Shown here: positions 50,091 through 63,913 of the stretch, in pieces
Numbering within the stretch: the stretch's first letter is position 1
Layout of the letters: every line of letters starts with the position of its first letter
From: Acanthosepion esculentum
Lineage: Eukaryota; Mollusca; Cephalopoda; Sepiida; Sepiidae
Direction: 5' to 3'
NCBI GenBank assembly: GCA_964036315.1
Contig: OZ038485.1
Span: forward strand, 71,606,824 to 71,670,823
Length of the DNA stretch: 64,000 nt
Notes under the pieces: generated by a model
What the model was told of the DNA's origin: nothing
Seen by the model: only the letters and a program-made list of their open reading frames with translations
The model's database searches: none
Translations under genes and position numbers: made by a program

Positions 50091-51812
50091 ATATTTTTCA
50101 AAACTTTGTAAAACTTAAAATTTGCAATATAACTTTGTGAAAACTGTTGAAACTTGCTGAAATCAATACTTTTCGATCGATAACATATCGATTTTCAATA
50201 ATTTTATTGGTCTTCTAAATATTTCAATAAGTAAATCAATTTTTCAAACAACCGTGTTTAACGTTGAAAAACAAGCCAAAACAGCTTGCTTTTACACCTA
50301 AAATTCAATAATTTTCAAAACTTTGTAAAACTTAAAATTTGCAATATAACTTTGTGAAAACTGTTGAAACTTGTTGAAATCAATACTTTTCGATCGATAA
50401 CATATCGATTTTCAATAATTTTATTGGTTTTCTAAATATTTTAATAAGTAAATTAATTTTTCAAACAACCGTGTTTAACGTTGAAAAACAAGCCAAAACA
50501 GCTTGATTTTACACCTAAAATTCAATATTTTTCAAAACTTTGTAAAACTTAAAATTTGCAATATAACTTTGTGAAAACTGTTGAAACTTGCTGAAATCAA
50601 TACTTTTCGATCGATAACATATCGATTTTCAATAATTTTATTGGTCTTCTAAAGATTTCAATAAGTAAATCAATTTTTCAAACAACCGTGTTTAACGTTG
50701 AAAAAGAAGCCAAAACAGAATGCTTTTACACCTAAAATTCAATATTTTTCAAAACATTGTAAAACTTAAAATTTGCAATACAACTGTGTGAAAACTGTTG
50801 AAACTTGTTGAAATCAATACTTTTCGATCGATAACATATCGATTTTCAATAATTTTATTGGTTTTCTAAAGATTTCAATAAGTAAATCAATTTTTCAAAC
50901 AACCGTGTTTAACGTTGAAAAAGAAGCCAAAACAGCTTGCTTTTACACCTAAAATTCAATATTTTACAAAACTTTGTAAAACTTAAAATTTGCAATATAA
51001 CTTTGTGAAAACTGTTGAAACTTGTTGAAATCAATAGTTTTCGATCGATAACATATCGATTTTCAATAATTTTATTGGTTTTCTAAAGATTTCAATAAGT
51101 AAATCAATTTTTCAAACAACCGTGTTTAACGTTGAAAAACAAGCCAAAACAGCTTGCTTTTACACCTAAAATTCAATATTTTTCAAAACTTTGTAAAACT
51201 TAAAATTTGCAATATAACTTTGTGAAAACTGTTGAAACATGCTGAAATCAATACTTTTCGATCGATAACATATCGATTTTCAATAATTTTATTGGTTTTC
51301 TAAAGATTTCAATAAGTAAGTCAATTTTTCATACAGTTTAACGTTGAAAAAGAAACCAAAACAGCTTGCTTTTACACCTAAAATTCAATATTTTTCAAAA
51401 CTTTGTAAAACTTAAAATTTGCAATATAACTTTGTGAAAACTGTTGAAACTTGTTCAAATCAATACTTTTCGATCGATAACATATCGATTTTCAATAATT
51501 TTATTGGTTTTCTAAAGATTTCAATAAGTAAATCAATTTTTCAAACAACCGTGTTTAACGTTGAAAAAGAAGCCAAAACAGCTTGCTTTTACACCTAAAA
51601 TTCAATATTTTTCAAAACTTTGTAAAACTTAAAATTTGCAATATAACTTTGTGAAAACTGTTGAAACTTGCTGAAATCAATACTTTTCGATCGATAACAT
51701 ATCGATTTTCAATAATTTTATTGGTCTTCTAAATATTTCAATAAGTAAATCAATTTTTCAAACAACCCTGTTTAACGTTGAAAAACAAGCCAAAACAGCT
51801 TGCTTTTACACC
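50091..51812. repeat. Right transition: return of left-end classes
   Basis: TTG-CTG with GGTCTTC copies reappear here (near 50150-50220, 50590-50650 and 51670-51730) after being absent since about 10.5 kb. A CAGAATGC variant near 50717 and a CAACTGTGTG copy near 50782 mark one monomer; a similar CAGAATGC followed by AACTGGGTG occurs near 56782-56853. A private TTGTTCAAATC lies near 51452. The middle-array marker TTTTACAAAAC with AATAG still occurs near 50965-51040, so the classes interleave. Confidence 0.7.
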
Positions 51813-54800
51813 TAAAATTCAATATTTTTCAAAACTTTGTAAAACTTAAAATTTCTAATATAACTTTGTGAAAACTGTTGAAACTTGTTGAAATCAATAC
51901 TTTTCGATCGATAACATATCGATTTTCAATAATTTTATTGGTTTTCTAAAGATTTCAATAAGTAAATCAATTTTTCAAACAACCGTGTTTAACGTTGAAA
52001 AACAAGCCAAAACTGCTTGCTTTTACACCTAAAATTCAATATTTTTCAAAACTTTGTAAAACTTAAAATTTGCAATATAACTTTGTGAAAACTGTTGAAA
52101 CTTGTTGAAATCAATACTTTTCGATCGATAACATATCGATTTTCAATAATTTTATTGGTTTTCTAAAGATTTCAATAAGTAAATCAATTTTTCAAACAAC
52201 CGTGTTTAACGTTGAAAAACAAGCCAAAACAGCTTGCTTTTACACCTAAAATTCAATATTTTTCAAAACTTTGTAAAACTTAAAATTTGCAATATAACTT
52301 TGTGAAAACTGTTGAAACTTGTTGAAATCAATACTTTTCGATCGATAACATATCGATTTTCAATAATTTTATTGGTTTTCTAAATATTTTAATAAGTAAA
52401 TCAATTTTTCAAACAACTGTGTTTAACGTTGAAAAACAAGCCAAAACAGCTTGCTTTTACACCTAAAATTCAATATTTTTCAAAACTTTGTAAAACTTAA
52501 AATTTGCAATATAACTTTGTGAAAACTGTTGAAACTTGTTGAAATCAATACTTTTCGATCGATAACATATCGATTTTCAATAATTTTATTGGTTTTCTAA
52601 ATATTTTAATAAGTAAATTAATTTTTCAAACAACCGTGTTTAACGTTGAAAAACAAGCCAAAACAGCTTGCTTTTACACCTAAAATTCAATATTTTTCAA
52701 AACTTTGTAAAACTTAAAATTTGCAATATAACTTTGTGAAAAATGTTGAAACTTGTTGAAATCAATACTTTTCGATCGATAACATATCGATTTTCAATAA
52801 TTTTATTGCTTTTCTAAATATTTCAATGAGTAAATCAATTTTTCAAACAACCGTGTTTAACGTTGAAAAACAAGCCAAAACAGCTTGCTTTTACACCTAA
52901 AATTCAATATTTTTCAAAACTTTGTAAAACTTAAAATTTGCAATATAACTTTGTGAAAACTGTTGAAACTTGTTGAAATCAATACTTTTCGATCGATAAC
53001 ATATCGATTTTCAATAATTTTATTGGTCTTCTAAATATTTCAATAAGTAAATCAATTTTTCAAACAACCGTGTTTAACGTTGAAAAACAAGCCAAAACAG
53101 CTTGCTTTTACACCTAAAATTCAATATTTTTCAAAACTTTGTAAAACTTAAAATTTCTAATATAACTTTGTGAAAACTGTTGAAACTTGTTGAAATCAAT
53201 ACTTTTCGATCGATAACATATCGATTTTCAATAATTTTATTGGTTTTCTAAAGATTTCAATAAGTAAATCAATTTTTCAAACAACCGTGTTTAACGTTGA
53301 AAAACAAGCCAAAACAGCTTGCTTTTACACCTAAAATTCAATATTTTTCAAAACTTTGTAAAACTTAAAATTTGCAATATAACTTTGTGAAAACTGTTGA
53401 AACTTGTTGAAATCAATACTTTTCGATCGATAACATATCGATTTTCAATAATTTTATTGGTTTTCTAAATATTTCAATAAGTAAATCAATTTTTCAAACA
53501 ACCGTGTTTAACGTTGAAAAACAAGCCAAAACAGCTTGCTTTTACACCTAAAATTCAATATTTTTCAAAACTTTGTAAAACTTAAAATTTGCAATATAAC
53601 TTTGTGAAAACTGTTGAAACTTGTTGAAATCAATACTTTTCGATCGATAACATATCGATTTTCAATAATTTTATTGGTTTTCTAAATATTTTAATAAGTA
53701 AATTAATTTTTCAAACAACCGTGTTTAACGTTGAAAAACAAACCAAAACAGCTTGCTTTTACACCTAAAATTCAATATTTTTCAAAACTTTGTAAAACTT
53801 AAAATTTGCAATATAACTTTGTGAAAACTGTTGAAACATGCTGAAATCAATACTTTTCGATCGATAACATATCGATTTTCAATAATTTTATTGGTTTTCT
53901 AAAGATTTCAATAAGTAAGTCAATTTTTCATACAGTTTAACGTTGAAAAAGAAACCAAAACAGCTTGCTTTTACACCTAAAATTCAATATTTTTCAAAAC
54001 TTTGTAAAACTTAAAATTTGCAATATAACTTTGTGAAAACTGTTGAAACTTGTTGAAATCAATACTTTTCGATCGATAACATATCGATTTTCAATAATTT
54101 TATTGGTTTTCTAAAGATTTCAATAAGTAAATCAATTTTTCAAACAACCGTGTTTAACGTTGAAAAAGAAGCCAAAACAGCTTGCTTTTACACCTAAAAT
54201 TCAATATTTTTCAAAACTTTGTAAAACTTAAAATTTGCAATATAACTTTGTGAAAACTGTTGAAACTTGCTGAAATCAATACTTTTCGATCGATAACATA
54301 TCGATTTTCAATAATTTTATTGGTCTTCTAAATATTTCAATAAGTAAATCAATTTTTCAAACAACCGTGTTTAACGTTGAAAAACAAGCCAAAACAGCTT
54401 GCTTTTACACCTAAAATTCAATATTTTTCAAAACTTTGTAAAACTTAAAATTTCTAATATAACTTTGTGAAAACTGTTGAAACTTGTTGAAATCAATACT
54501 TTTCGATCGATAACATATCGATTTTCAATAATTTTATTGGTTTTCTAAAGATTTCAATAAGTAAATCAATTTTTCAAACAACCGTGTTTAACGTTGAAAA
54601 ACAAGCCAAAACTGCTTGCTTTTACACCTAAAATTCAATATTTTTCAAAACTTTGTAAAACTTAAAATTTGCAATATAACTTTGTGAAAACTGTTGAAAC
54701 TTGTTGAAATCAATACTTTTCGATCGATAACATATCGATTTTCAATAATTTTATTGGTTTTCTAAAGATTTCAATAAGTAAATCAATTTTTCAAACAACC

Positions 54801-57800
54801 GTGTTTAACGTTGAAAAACAAGCCAAAACAGCTTGCTTTTACACCTAAAATTCAATATTTTTCAAAACTTTGTAAAACTTAAAATTTGCAATATAACTTT
54901 GTGAAAACTGTTGAAACTTGTTGAAATCAATACTTTTCGATCGATAACATATCGATTTTCAATAATTTTATTGGTTTTCTAAATATTTTAATAAGTAAAT
55001 CAATTTTTCAAACAACTGTGTTTAACGTTGAAAAACAAGCCAAAACAGCTTGCTTTTACACCTAAAATTCAATATTTTTCAAAACTTTGTAAAACTTAAA
55101 ATTTGCAATATAACTTTGTGAAAACTGTTGAAACTTGTTGAAATCAATACTTTTCGATCGATAACATATCGATTTTCAATAATTTTATTGCTTTTCTAAA
55201 TATTTCAATGAGTAAATCAATTTTTCAAACAACCGTGTTTAACGTTGAAAAACAAGCCAAAACAGCTTGCTTTTACACCTAAAATTCAATATTTTTCAAA
55301 ACTTTGTAAAACTTAAAATTTGCAATATAACTTTGTGAAAACTGTTGAAACTTGTTGAAATCAATACATTTCGATCGATAACATATCGATTTTCAATAAT
55401 TTTATTGGTTTTCTAAAGATTTCAATAAGTAAATCAATTTTTCAAACAACCGTGTTTAACGTTGAAAAACAAGCCAAAACAGCTTGCTTTTACACCTAAA
55501 ATTCAATATTTTTCAAAACTTTGTAAAACTTAAAATTTGCAATATAACTTTGTGAAAACTGTTGAAACTTGTTGAAATCAATACTTTTCGATCGATAACA
55601 TATCGATTTTCAATAATTTTATTGGTTTTCTAAATATTTCAATAAGTAAATCAATTTTTCAAACAACCGTGTTTAACGTTGAAAAACAAGCCAAAACAGC
55701 TTGCTTTTACACCTAAAATTCAATATTTTTCAAAACTTTGTAAAACTTAAAATTTGCAATATAACTTTGTGAAAACTGTTGAAACTTGTTGAAATCAATA
55801 CTTTTCGATCGATAACATATCGATTTTCAATAATTTTATTGGTTTTCTAAATATTTTAATAAGTAAATTAATTTTTCAAACAACCGTGTTTAACGTTGAA
55901 AAACAAGCCAAAACAGCTTGCTTTTACACCTAAAATTCAATATTTTTCAAAACTTTGTAAAACTTAAAATTTGCAATATAACTTTGTGAAAAATGTTGAA
56001 ACTTGTTGAAATCAATACTTTTCGATCGATAACATATCGATTTTCAATAATTTTATTGCTTTTCTAAATATTTCAATGAGTAAATCAATTTTTCAAACAA
56101 CCGTGTTTAACGTTGAAAAACAAGCCAAAACAGCTTGCTTTTACACCTAAAATTCAATATTTTTCAAAACTTTGTAAAACTTAAAATTTGCAATATAACT
56201 TTGTGAAAACTGTTGAAACTTGTTGAAATCAATACTTTTCGATCGATAACATATCGATTTTCAATAATTTTATTGGTCTTCTAAATATTTCAATAAGTAA
56301 ATCAATTTTTCAAACAACCGTGTTTAACGTTGAAAAACAAGCCAAAACAGCTTGCTTTTACACCTAAAATTCAATATTTTTCAAAACTTTGTAAAACTTA
56401 AAATTTCTAATATAACTTTGTGAAAACTGTTGAAACTTGTTGAAATCAATACTTTTCGATCGATAACATATCGATTTTCAATAATTTTATTGGTTTTCTA
56501 AAGATTTCAATAAGTAAATCAATTTTTCAAACAACCGTGTTTAACGTTGAAAAAGAAGCCAAAACAGCTTGCTTTTACACCTAAAATTCAATATTTTTCA
56601 AAACTTTGTAAAACTTAAAATTTGCAATATAACTTTGTGAAAACTGTTGAAACTTGCTGAAATCAATACTTTTCGATCGATAACATATCGATTTTCAATA
56701 ATTTTATTGGTCTTCTAAAGATTTCAATAAGTAAATCAATTTTTCAAACAACCGTGTTTAACGTTGAAAAAGAAGCCAAAACAGAATGCTTTTACACCTA
56801 AAATTCAATATTTTTCAAAACATTGTAAAACTTAAAATTTGCAATATAACTGGGTGAAAACTGTTGAAACTTGTTGAAATCAATACTTTTCGATCGATAA
56901 CATATCGATTTTCAATAATTTTATTGGTTTTCTAAAGATTTCAATAAGTAAATCAATTTTTCAAACAACCGTGTTTAACGTTGAAAAAGAAGCCAAAACA
57001 GCTTGCTTTTACACCTAAAATTCAATATTTTTCAAAACTTTGTAAAACTTAAAATTTGCAATATAACTTTGTGAAAACTGTTGAAACTTGTTGAAATCAA
57101 TACTTTTCGATCGATAACATATCGATTTTCAATAATTTTATTGGTTTTCTAACTATTTCAATAAGTAAATCAATTTTTCAAACAACCGTGTTTAACGTTG
57201 AAAAACAAGCCAAAACAGCTTGCTTTTACACCTAAAATTCAATATTTTACAAAACTTTGTAAAACTTAAAATTTGCAATATAACTTTGTGAAAACTGTTG
57301 AAACTTGTTGAAATCAATAGTTTTCGATCGATAACATATCGATTTTCAATAATTTTATTGGTTTTCTAAAGATTTCAATAAGTAAGTCAATTTTTCATAC
57401 AGTTTAACGTTGAAAAACAAACCAAAACAGCTTGCTTTTACACCTAAAATTCAATATTTTTCAAAACTTTGTAAAACTTAAAATTTGCAATATAACTTTG
57501 TGAAAACCGTTGAAACTTGTTGAAATCAATACTTTTCGATCGATAACATATCGATTTTCAATAATTTTATTGGTTTTCTAAAGATTTCAATAAGTAAATC
57601 AATTTTTCAAACAACCGTGTTTAACGTTGAAAAAGAAGCCAAAACAGCTTGCTTTTACACCTAAAATTCAATATTTTTCAAAACTTTGTAAAACTTAAAA
57701 TTTGCAATATAACTTTGTGAAAACTGTTGAAACATGCTGAAATCAATACTTTTCGATCGATAACATATCGATTTTCAATAATTTTATTGGTTTTCTAAAG

Positions 57801-58958
57801 ATTTCAATAAGTAAGTCAATTTTTCATACAGTTTAACGTTGAAAAAGAAACCAAAACAGCTTGCTTCTACACCAAAAATTCAATATTTTTCAAAACTTTG
57901 TAAAACTTAAAATTTGCAATATAACTTTGTGAAAACTGTTGAAACTTGTTGAAATCAATACTTTTCGATCGATAACATATCGATTTTCAATAATTTTATT
58001 GGTTTTCTAAAGATTTCAATAAGTAAATCAATTTTTCAAACAACCGTGTTTAACGTTGAAAAACAAGCCAAAACAGCTTGCTTTTACACCTAAAATTCAA
58101 TATTTTTCAAAACTTTGTAAAACTTAAAATTTGCAATATAACTTTGTGAAAACTGTTGAAACTTGTTGAAATCATTACTTTTCGATCGATAACATATCGA
58201 TTTTCAATAATTTTATTGGTTTTCTAAAGATTTCAATAAGTAAATCAATTTTTCAAACAACCGTGTTTAACGTTGAAAAACAAGCCAAAACAGCTTGCTT
58301 TTACACCTAAAATTCAATATTTTTCAAAACTTTGTAAAACTTAAAATTTGCAATATAACTTTGTGAAAACTGTTGAAACTTGTTGAAATCAATACTTTTC
58401 GATCGATAACATATCGATTTTCAATAATTTTATTGGTTTTCTAAAGATTTCAATAAGTAAATCAATTTTTCAAACAACCGTGTTTAACGTTGAAAAACAA
58501 GCCAAAACAGCTTGCTTTTACACCTAAAATTCAATATTTTTCAAAACTTTGTAAAACTTAAAATTTGCAATATAACTTTGTGAAAACTGTTGAAACATGC
58601 TAAAATCAATACTTTTCGATCGATAACATATCGATTTTCAATAATTTTATTGGTTTTCTAAAGATTTCAATAAGTAAATCAATTTTTCAAACAACCGTGT
58701 TTAACGTTGAAAAAGAAGCCAAAACAGCTTGCTTTTACCCCTAAAATTCAATATTTTTCAAAACTTTGTAAAACTTAAAATTTGCAATATAACTTTGTGA
58801 AAACTGTTGAAACTTGTTGAAATCAATACTTTTCGATCGATAACATATCGATTTTCAATAATTTTATTGGTTTTCTAAAGATTTCAATAAGTAAATCAAT
58901 TTTTCAAACAACCGTGTTTAACGTTGAAAAACAAGGCAAAACAGCTTGCTTTTACACC
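51813..58958. repeat. 12- and 15-mer mosaic of outer classes
   Basis: TTTCTAAT monomers start at 51813, 53115, 54412 and 56365 (spacings 1302, 1297 and 1953 bp, that is 6, 6 and 9 monomers). AACTGCTTG recurs at 52011 and 54610 (2599 bp, 12 monomers, one short). AAAAATGTTG recurs near 52741 and 55991 (3250 bp, 15 monomers, one short). A class not seen elsewhere has CTAAATATTTTAATAAG and often AAATTAAT (near 52600, 53690 and 55850). Short monomers are rare here (53929, 57386 and 57825). Overlapping periods imply repeated exchange between out-of-step HOR copies. Confidence 0.78.
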
Positions 58959-61113
58959 TAAAATTCAATATTTTTCAAAACTTTGTAAAACTTAAAATTT
59001 GCAATATAACTTTGTGAAAACTGTTGAAACAAGCTGAAATCAATACTTTTCGATCGATAACATATCGATTTTCAATAATTTTATTGGTTTTCTAAAGATT
59101 TCAATAAGTAAGTCAATTTTTCATACAGTTTAACGTTGAAAAACAAACCAAAACAGCTTGCTTTTACACCTAAAATTCAATATTTTTCAAAACTTTGTAA
59201 AACTTAAAATTTGCAATATAACTTTGTGAAAACTGTTGAAACTTGTTGAAATCAATACTTTTCGATCGATAACATATCGATTTTCAAAAATTTTATTGGT
59301 CTTCTAAATATTTCAATAAGTAAATCAATTTTTCAAACAACCGTGTTTAACGTTGAAAAACAAGCCAAAACAGCTTGCTTTTACACCTAAATTTCAATAT
59401 TTTTCAAAACTTTGTAAAACTTAAAATTTCTAATATAACTTTGTGAAAACTGTTGAAACTTGTTGAAATCAATACTTTTCGATCGATAACATATCGATTT
59501 TCAATAATTTTATTGGTTTTCTAAAGATTTCAATAAGTAAATCAATTTTTCAAACAACCGTGTTTAACGTTGAAAAAGAAGCCAAAACAGCTTGCTTTTA
59601 CACCTAAAATTCAATATTTTTCAAAACTTTGTAAAATTTAAAATTTGCAATATAACTTTGTGAAAACTGTTCAAAACTTGCTGAAATCAATACTTTTCGA
59701 TCGATAACATATCGATTTTCAATAATTTTATTGGTCTTCTAAAGATTTCAATAAGTAAATCAATTTTTCAAACAACCGTGTTTAACGTTGAAAAACAAGC
59801 CAAAACAGCTTGCTTTTACACCTAAAATTCAATATTTTTCAAAACTTTGTAAAACTTAAAATTTGCAATATAACTTTGTGAAAACTGTTGAAACATGCTA
59901 AAATCAATACTTTTCGATCGATAACATATCGATTTTCAATAATTTTATTGGTTTTCTAAAGATTTCAATAAGTAAATCAATTTTTCGAACAACCGTGTTT
60001 AACGTTGAAAAAGAAGCCAAAACAGCTTGCTTTTACCCCTAAAATTCAATATTTTTCAAAACTTTGTAAAACTTAAAATTTGCAATATAACTTTGTGAAA
60101 ACTGTTGAAACTTGTTGAAATCAATACTTTTCGATCGATAACATATCGATTTTCAATAATTTTATTGGTTTTCTAAAGATTTCAATAAGTAAATCAATTT
60201 TTCAAACAACCGTGTTTAACGTTGAAAACAAGGCAAAACAGCTTGCTTTTACACCTAAAATTCAATATTTTTCAAAACTTTGTAAAACTTAAAATTTGCA
60301 ATATAACTTTGTGAAAACTGTTGAAACATGCTGAAATCAATACTTTTCGATCGATAACATATCGATTTTCAATAATTTTATTGGTTTTCTAAAGATTTCA
60401 ATAAGTAAGTCAATTTTTCATACAGTTTAACGTTGAAAAACAAACCAAAACAGCTTGCTTTTACACCTAAAATTCAATATTTTTCAAAACTTTGTAAAAC
60501 TTAAAATTTGCAATATAACTTTGTGAAAACCGTTGAAACTTGTTGAAATCAATACTTTTCGATCGATAACATATCGATTTTCAATAATTTTATTGGTTTT
60601 CTAAAGATTTCAATAAGTAAATCAATTTTTCAAACAACCGTGTTTAACGTTGAAAAAGAAGCCAAAACAGCTTGCTTTTACACCTAAAATTCAATATTTT
60701 TCAAAACTTTGTAAAACTTAAAATTTGCAATATAACTTTGTGAAAACTGTTGAAACATGCTGAAATCAATACTTTTCGATCGATAACATATCGATTTTCA
60801 ATAATTTTATTGGTTTTCTAAAGATTTCAATAAGTAAGTCAATTTTTCATACAGTTTAACGTTGAAAAAGAAACCAAAACAGCTTGCTTCTACACCAAAA
60901 ATTCAATATTTTTCAAAACTTTGTAAAACTTAAAATTTGCAATATAACTTTGTGAAAACTGTTGAAACTTGTTGAAATCAATACTTTTCGATCGATAACA
61001 TATCGATTTTCAATAATTTTATTGGTTTTCTAAAGATTTCAATAAGTAAATCAATTTTTCAAACAACCGTGTTTAACGTTGAAAAACAAGGCAAAACAGC
61101 TTGCTTTTACACC
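58959..61113. repeat. 10-mer HOR copy 1 (2155 bp)
   Basis: Ten monomers, three of them short. Markers shared with the next unit at exactly 2155 bp are AAGCTGAAATC (59031 and 61186), CTAAATTTC (59388 and 61543), GTTCAAAAC with an extra base (59671 and 61826), CATGCTAAAATC (59894 and 62049) and GAAAACAAGGC, one base short (near 60227 and 62382). CTTCTACACCAAAAATTC near 60888 also occurs near 49857 and 57865. Confidence 0.9.
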
Positions 61114-63913
61114 TAAAATTCAATATTTTTCAAAACTTTGTAAAACTTAAAATTTGCAATATAACTTTGTGAAAACTGTTGAAACAAGCTGAAATCAATA
61201 CTTTTCGATCGATAACATATCGATTTTCAATAATTTTATTGGTTTTCTAAAGATTTCAATAAGTAAGTCAATTTTTCATACAGTTTAACGTTGAAAAACA
61301 AACCAAAACAGCTTGCTTTTACACCTAAAATTCAATATTTTTCAAAACTTTGTAAAACTTAAAATTTGCAATATAACTTTGTGAAAACTGTTGAAACTTG
61401 TTGAAATCAATACTTTTCGATCGATAACATATCGATTTTCAAAAATTTTATTGGTCTTCTAAATATTTCAATAAGTAAATCAATTTTTCAAACAACCGTG
61501 TTTAACGTTGAAAAACAAGCCAAAACAGCTTGCTTTTACACCTAAATTTCAATATTTTTCAAAACTTTGTAAAACTTAAAATTTCTAATATAACTTTGTG
61601 AAAACTGTTGAAACTTGTTGAAATCAATACTTTTCGATCGATAACATATCGATTTTCAATAATTTTATTGGTTTTCTAAAGATTTCAATAAGTAAATCAA
61701 TTTTTCAAACAACCGTGTTTAACGTTGAAAAAGAAGCCAAAACAGCTTGCTTTTACACCTAAAATTCAATATTTTTCAAAACTTTGTAAAACTTAAAATT
61801 TGCAATATAACTTTGTGAAAACTGTTCAAAACTTGCTGAAATCAATACTTTTCGATCGATAACATATCGATTTTCAATAATTTTATTGGTCTTCTAAAGA
61901 TTTCAATAAGTAAATCAATTTTTCAAACAACCGTGTTTAACGTTGAAAAACAAGCCAAAACAGCTTGCTTTTACACCTAAAATTCAATATTTTTCAAAAC
62001 TTTGTAAAACTTAAAATTTGCAATATAACTTTGTGAAAACTGTTGAAACATGCTAAAATCAATACTTTTCGATCGATAACATATCGATTTTCAATAATTT
62101 TATTGGTTTTCTAAAGATTTCAATAAGTAAATCAATTTTTCGAACAACCGTGTTTAACGTTGAAAAAGAAGCCAAAACAGCTTGCTTTTACACCTAAAAT
62201 TCAATATTTTTCAAAACTTTGTAAAACTTAAAATTTGCAATATAACTTTGTGAAAACTGTTGAAACTTGTTGAAATCAATACTTTTCGATCGATAACATA
62301 TCGATTTTCAATAATTTTATTGGTTTTCTAAAGATTTCAATAAGTAAATCAATTTTTCAAACAACCGTGTTTAACGTTGAAAACAAGGCAAAACAGCTTG
62401 CTTTTACACCTAAAATTCAATATTTTTCAAAACTTTGTAAAACTTAAAATTTGCAATATAACTTTGTGAAAACTGTTGAAACATGCTGAAATCAATACTT
62501 TTCGATCGATAACATATCGATTTTCAATAATTTTATTGGTTTTCTAAAGATTTCAATAAGTAAGTCAATTTTTCATACAGTTTAACGTTGAAAAACAAAC
62601 CAAAACAGCTTGCTTTTACACCTAAAATTCAATATTTTTCAAAACTTTGTAAAACTTAAAATTTGCAATATAACTTTGTGAAAACTGTTGAAACATGCTG
62701 AAATCAATACTTTTCGATCGATAACATATCGATTTTCAATAATTTTATTGGTTTTCTAAAGATTTCAATAAGTAAGTCAATTTTTCATACAGTTTAACGT
62801 TGAAAAACAAACCAAAACAGCTTGCTTTTACACCTAAAATTCAATATTTTTCAAAACTTTGTAAAACTTAAAATTTGCAATATAACTTTGTGAAAACTGT
62901 TGAAACTTGTTGAAATCAATACTTTTCGATCGATAACATATCGATTTTCAATAATTTTATTGGTCTTCTAAATATTTCAATAAGTAAATCAATTTTTCAA
63001 ACAACCGTGTTTAACGTTGAAAAACAAGCCAAAACAGCTTGCTTTTACACCTAAATTTCAATATTTTTCAAAACTTTGTAAAACTTAAAATTTCTAATAT
63101 AACTTTGTGAAAACTGTTGAAACTTGTTGAAATCAATACTTTTCGATCGATAACATATCGATTTTCAATAATTTTATTGGTTTTCTAAAGGTTTCAATAA
63201 GTAAGTCAATTTTTCATACAGTTTAACGTTGAAAAACAAACCAAAGCAGCTTGCTTTTACACCTAAAATTCAATATTTTTCAAAACTTTGTAAAACTTAA
63301 AATTTGCAATATAACTTTGTGAAAATTGTTGAAACTTGTTGAAATCAATAGTTTTCGATCGATAACATATCGATTTTCAATAATTTTATTGGTTTTCTAA
63401 AGATTTCAATAAGTAAATCAATTTTTCAAACAACCGTGTTTAACGTTGAAAAACAAGCCAAAACAGCTTGCTTTTACACCTAAAATTCAATATTTTTCAA
63501 AACTTTGTAAAACTTAAAATTTGCAATATAACTTTGTGAAAACTGTTGAAACATGCTAAAATCAATACTTTTCGATCGATAACATATCGATTTTCAATAA
63601 TTTTATTGGTTTTCTAAAGATTTCAATAAGTAAATCAATTTTTCGAACAACCGTGTTTAACGTTGAAAAAGAAGCCAAAACAGCTTGCTTTTACCCCTAA
63701 AATTCAATATTTTTCAAAACTTTGTAAAACTTAAAATTTGCAATATAACTTTGTGAAAACTGTTGAAACTTGTTGAAATCAATACTTTTCGATCGATAAC
63801 ATATCGATTTTCAATAATTTTATTGGTTTTCTAAAGATTTCAATAAGTAAATCAATTTTTCAAACAACCGTGTTTAACGTTGAAAACAAGGCAAAACAGC
63901 TTGCTTTTACACC
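61114..63913. repeat. 10-mer HOR copy 2, then a shortened 7-mer repeat
   Basis: From 61114 the order of copy 1 is followed until about 62630. Then the CTAAATTTC monomer returns after only 1509 bp (61543 to 63052; TTTCTAAT 61582 to 63091), equal to seven monomers with two short. The CATGCTAAAATC monomer returns at 63552, 1503 bp after 62049. So the third round has lost part of the unit by deletion or unequal exchange. A private CAAAGCAG lies near 63243 and GAAAATTG near 63322. Confidence 0.82.
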
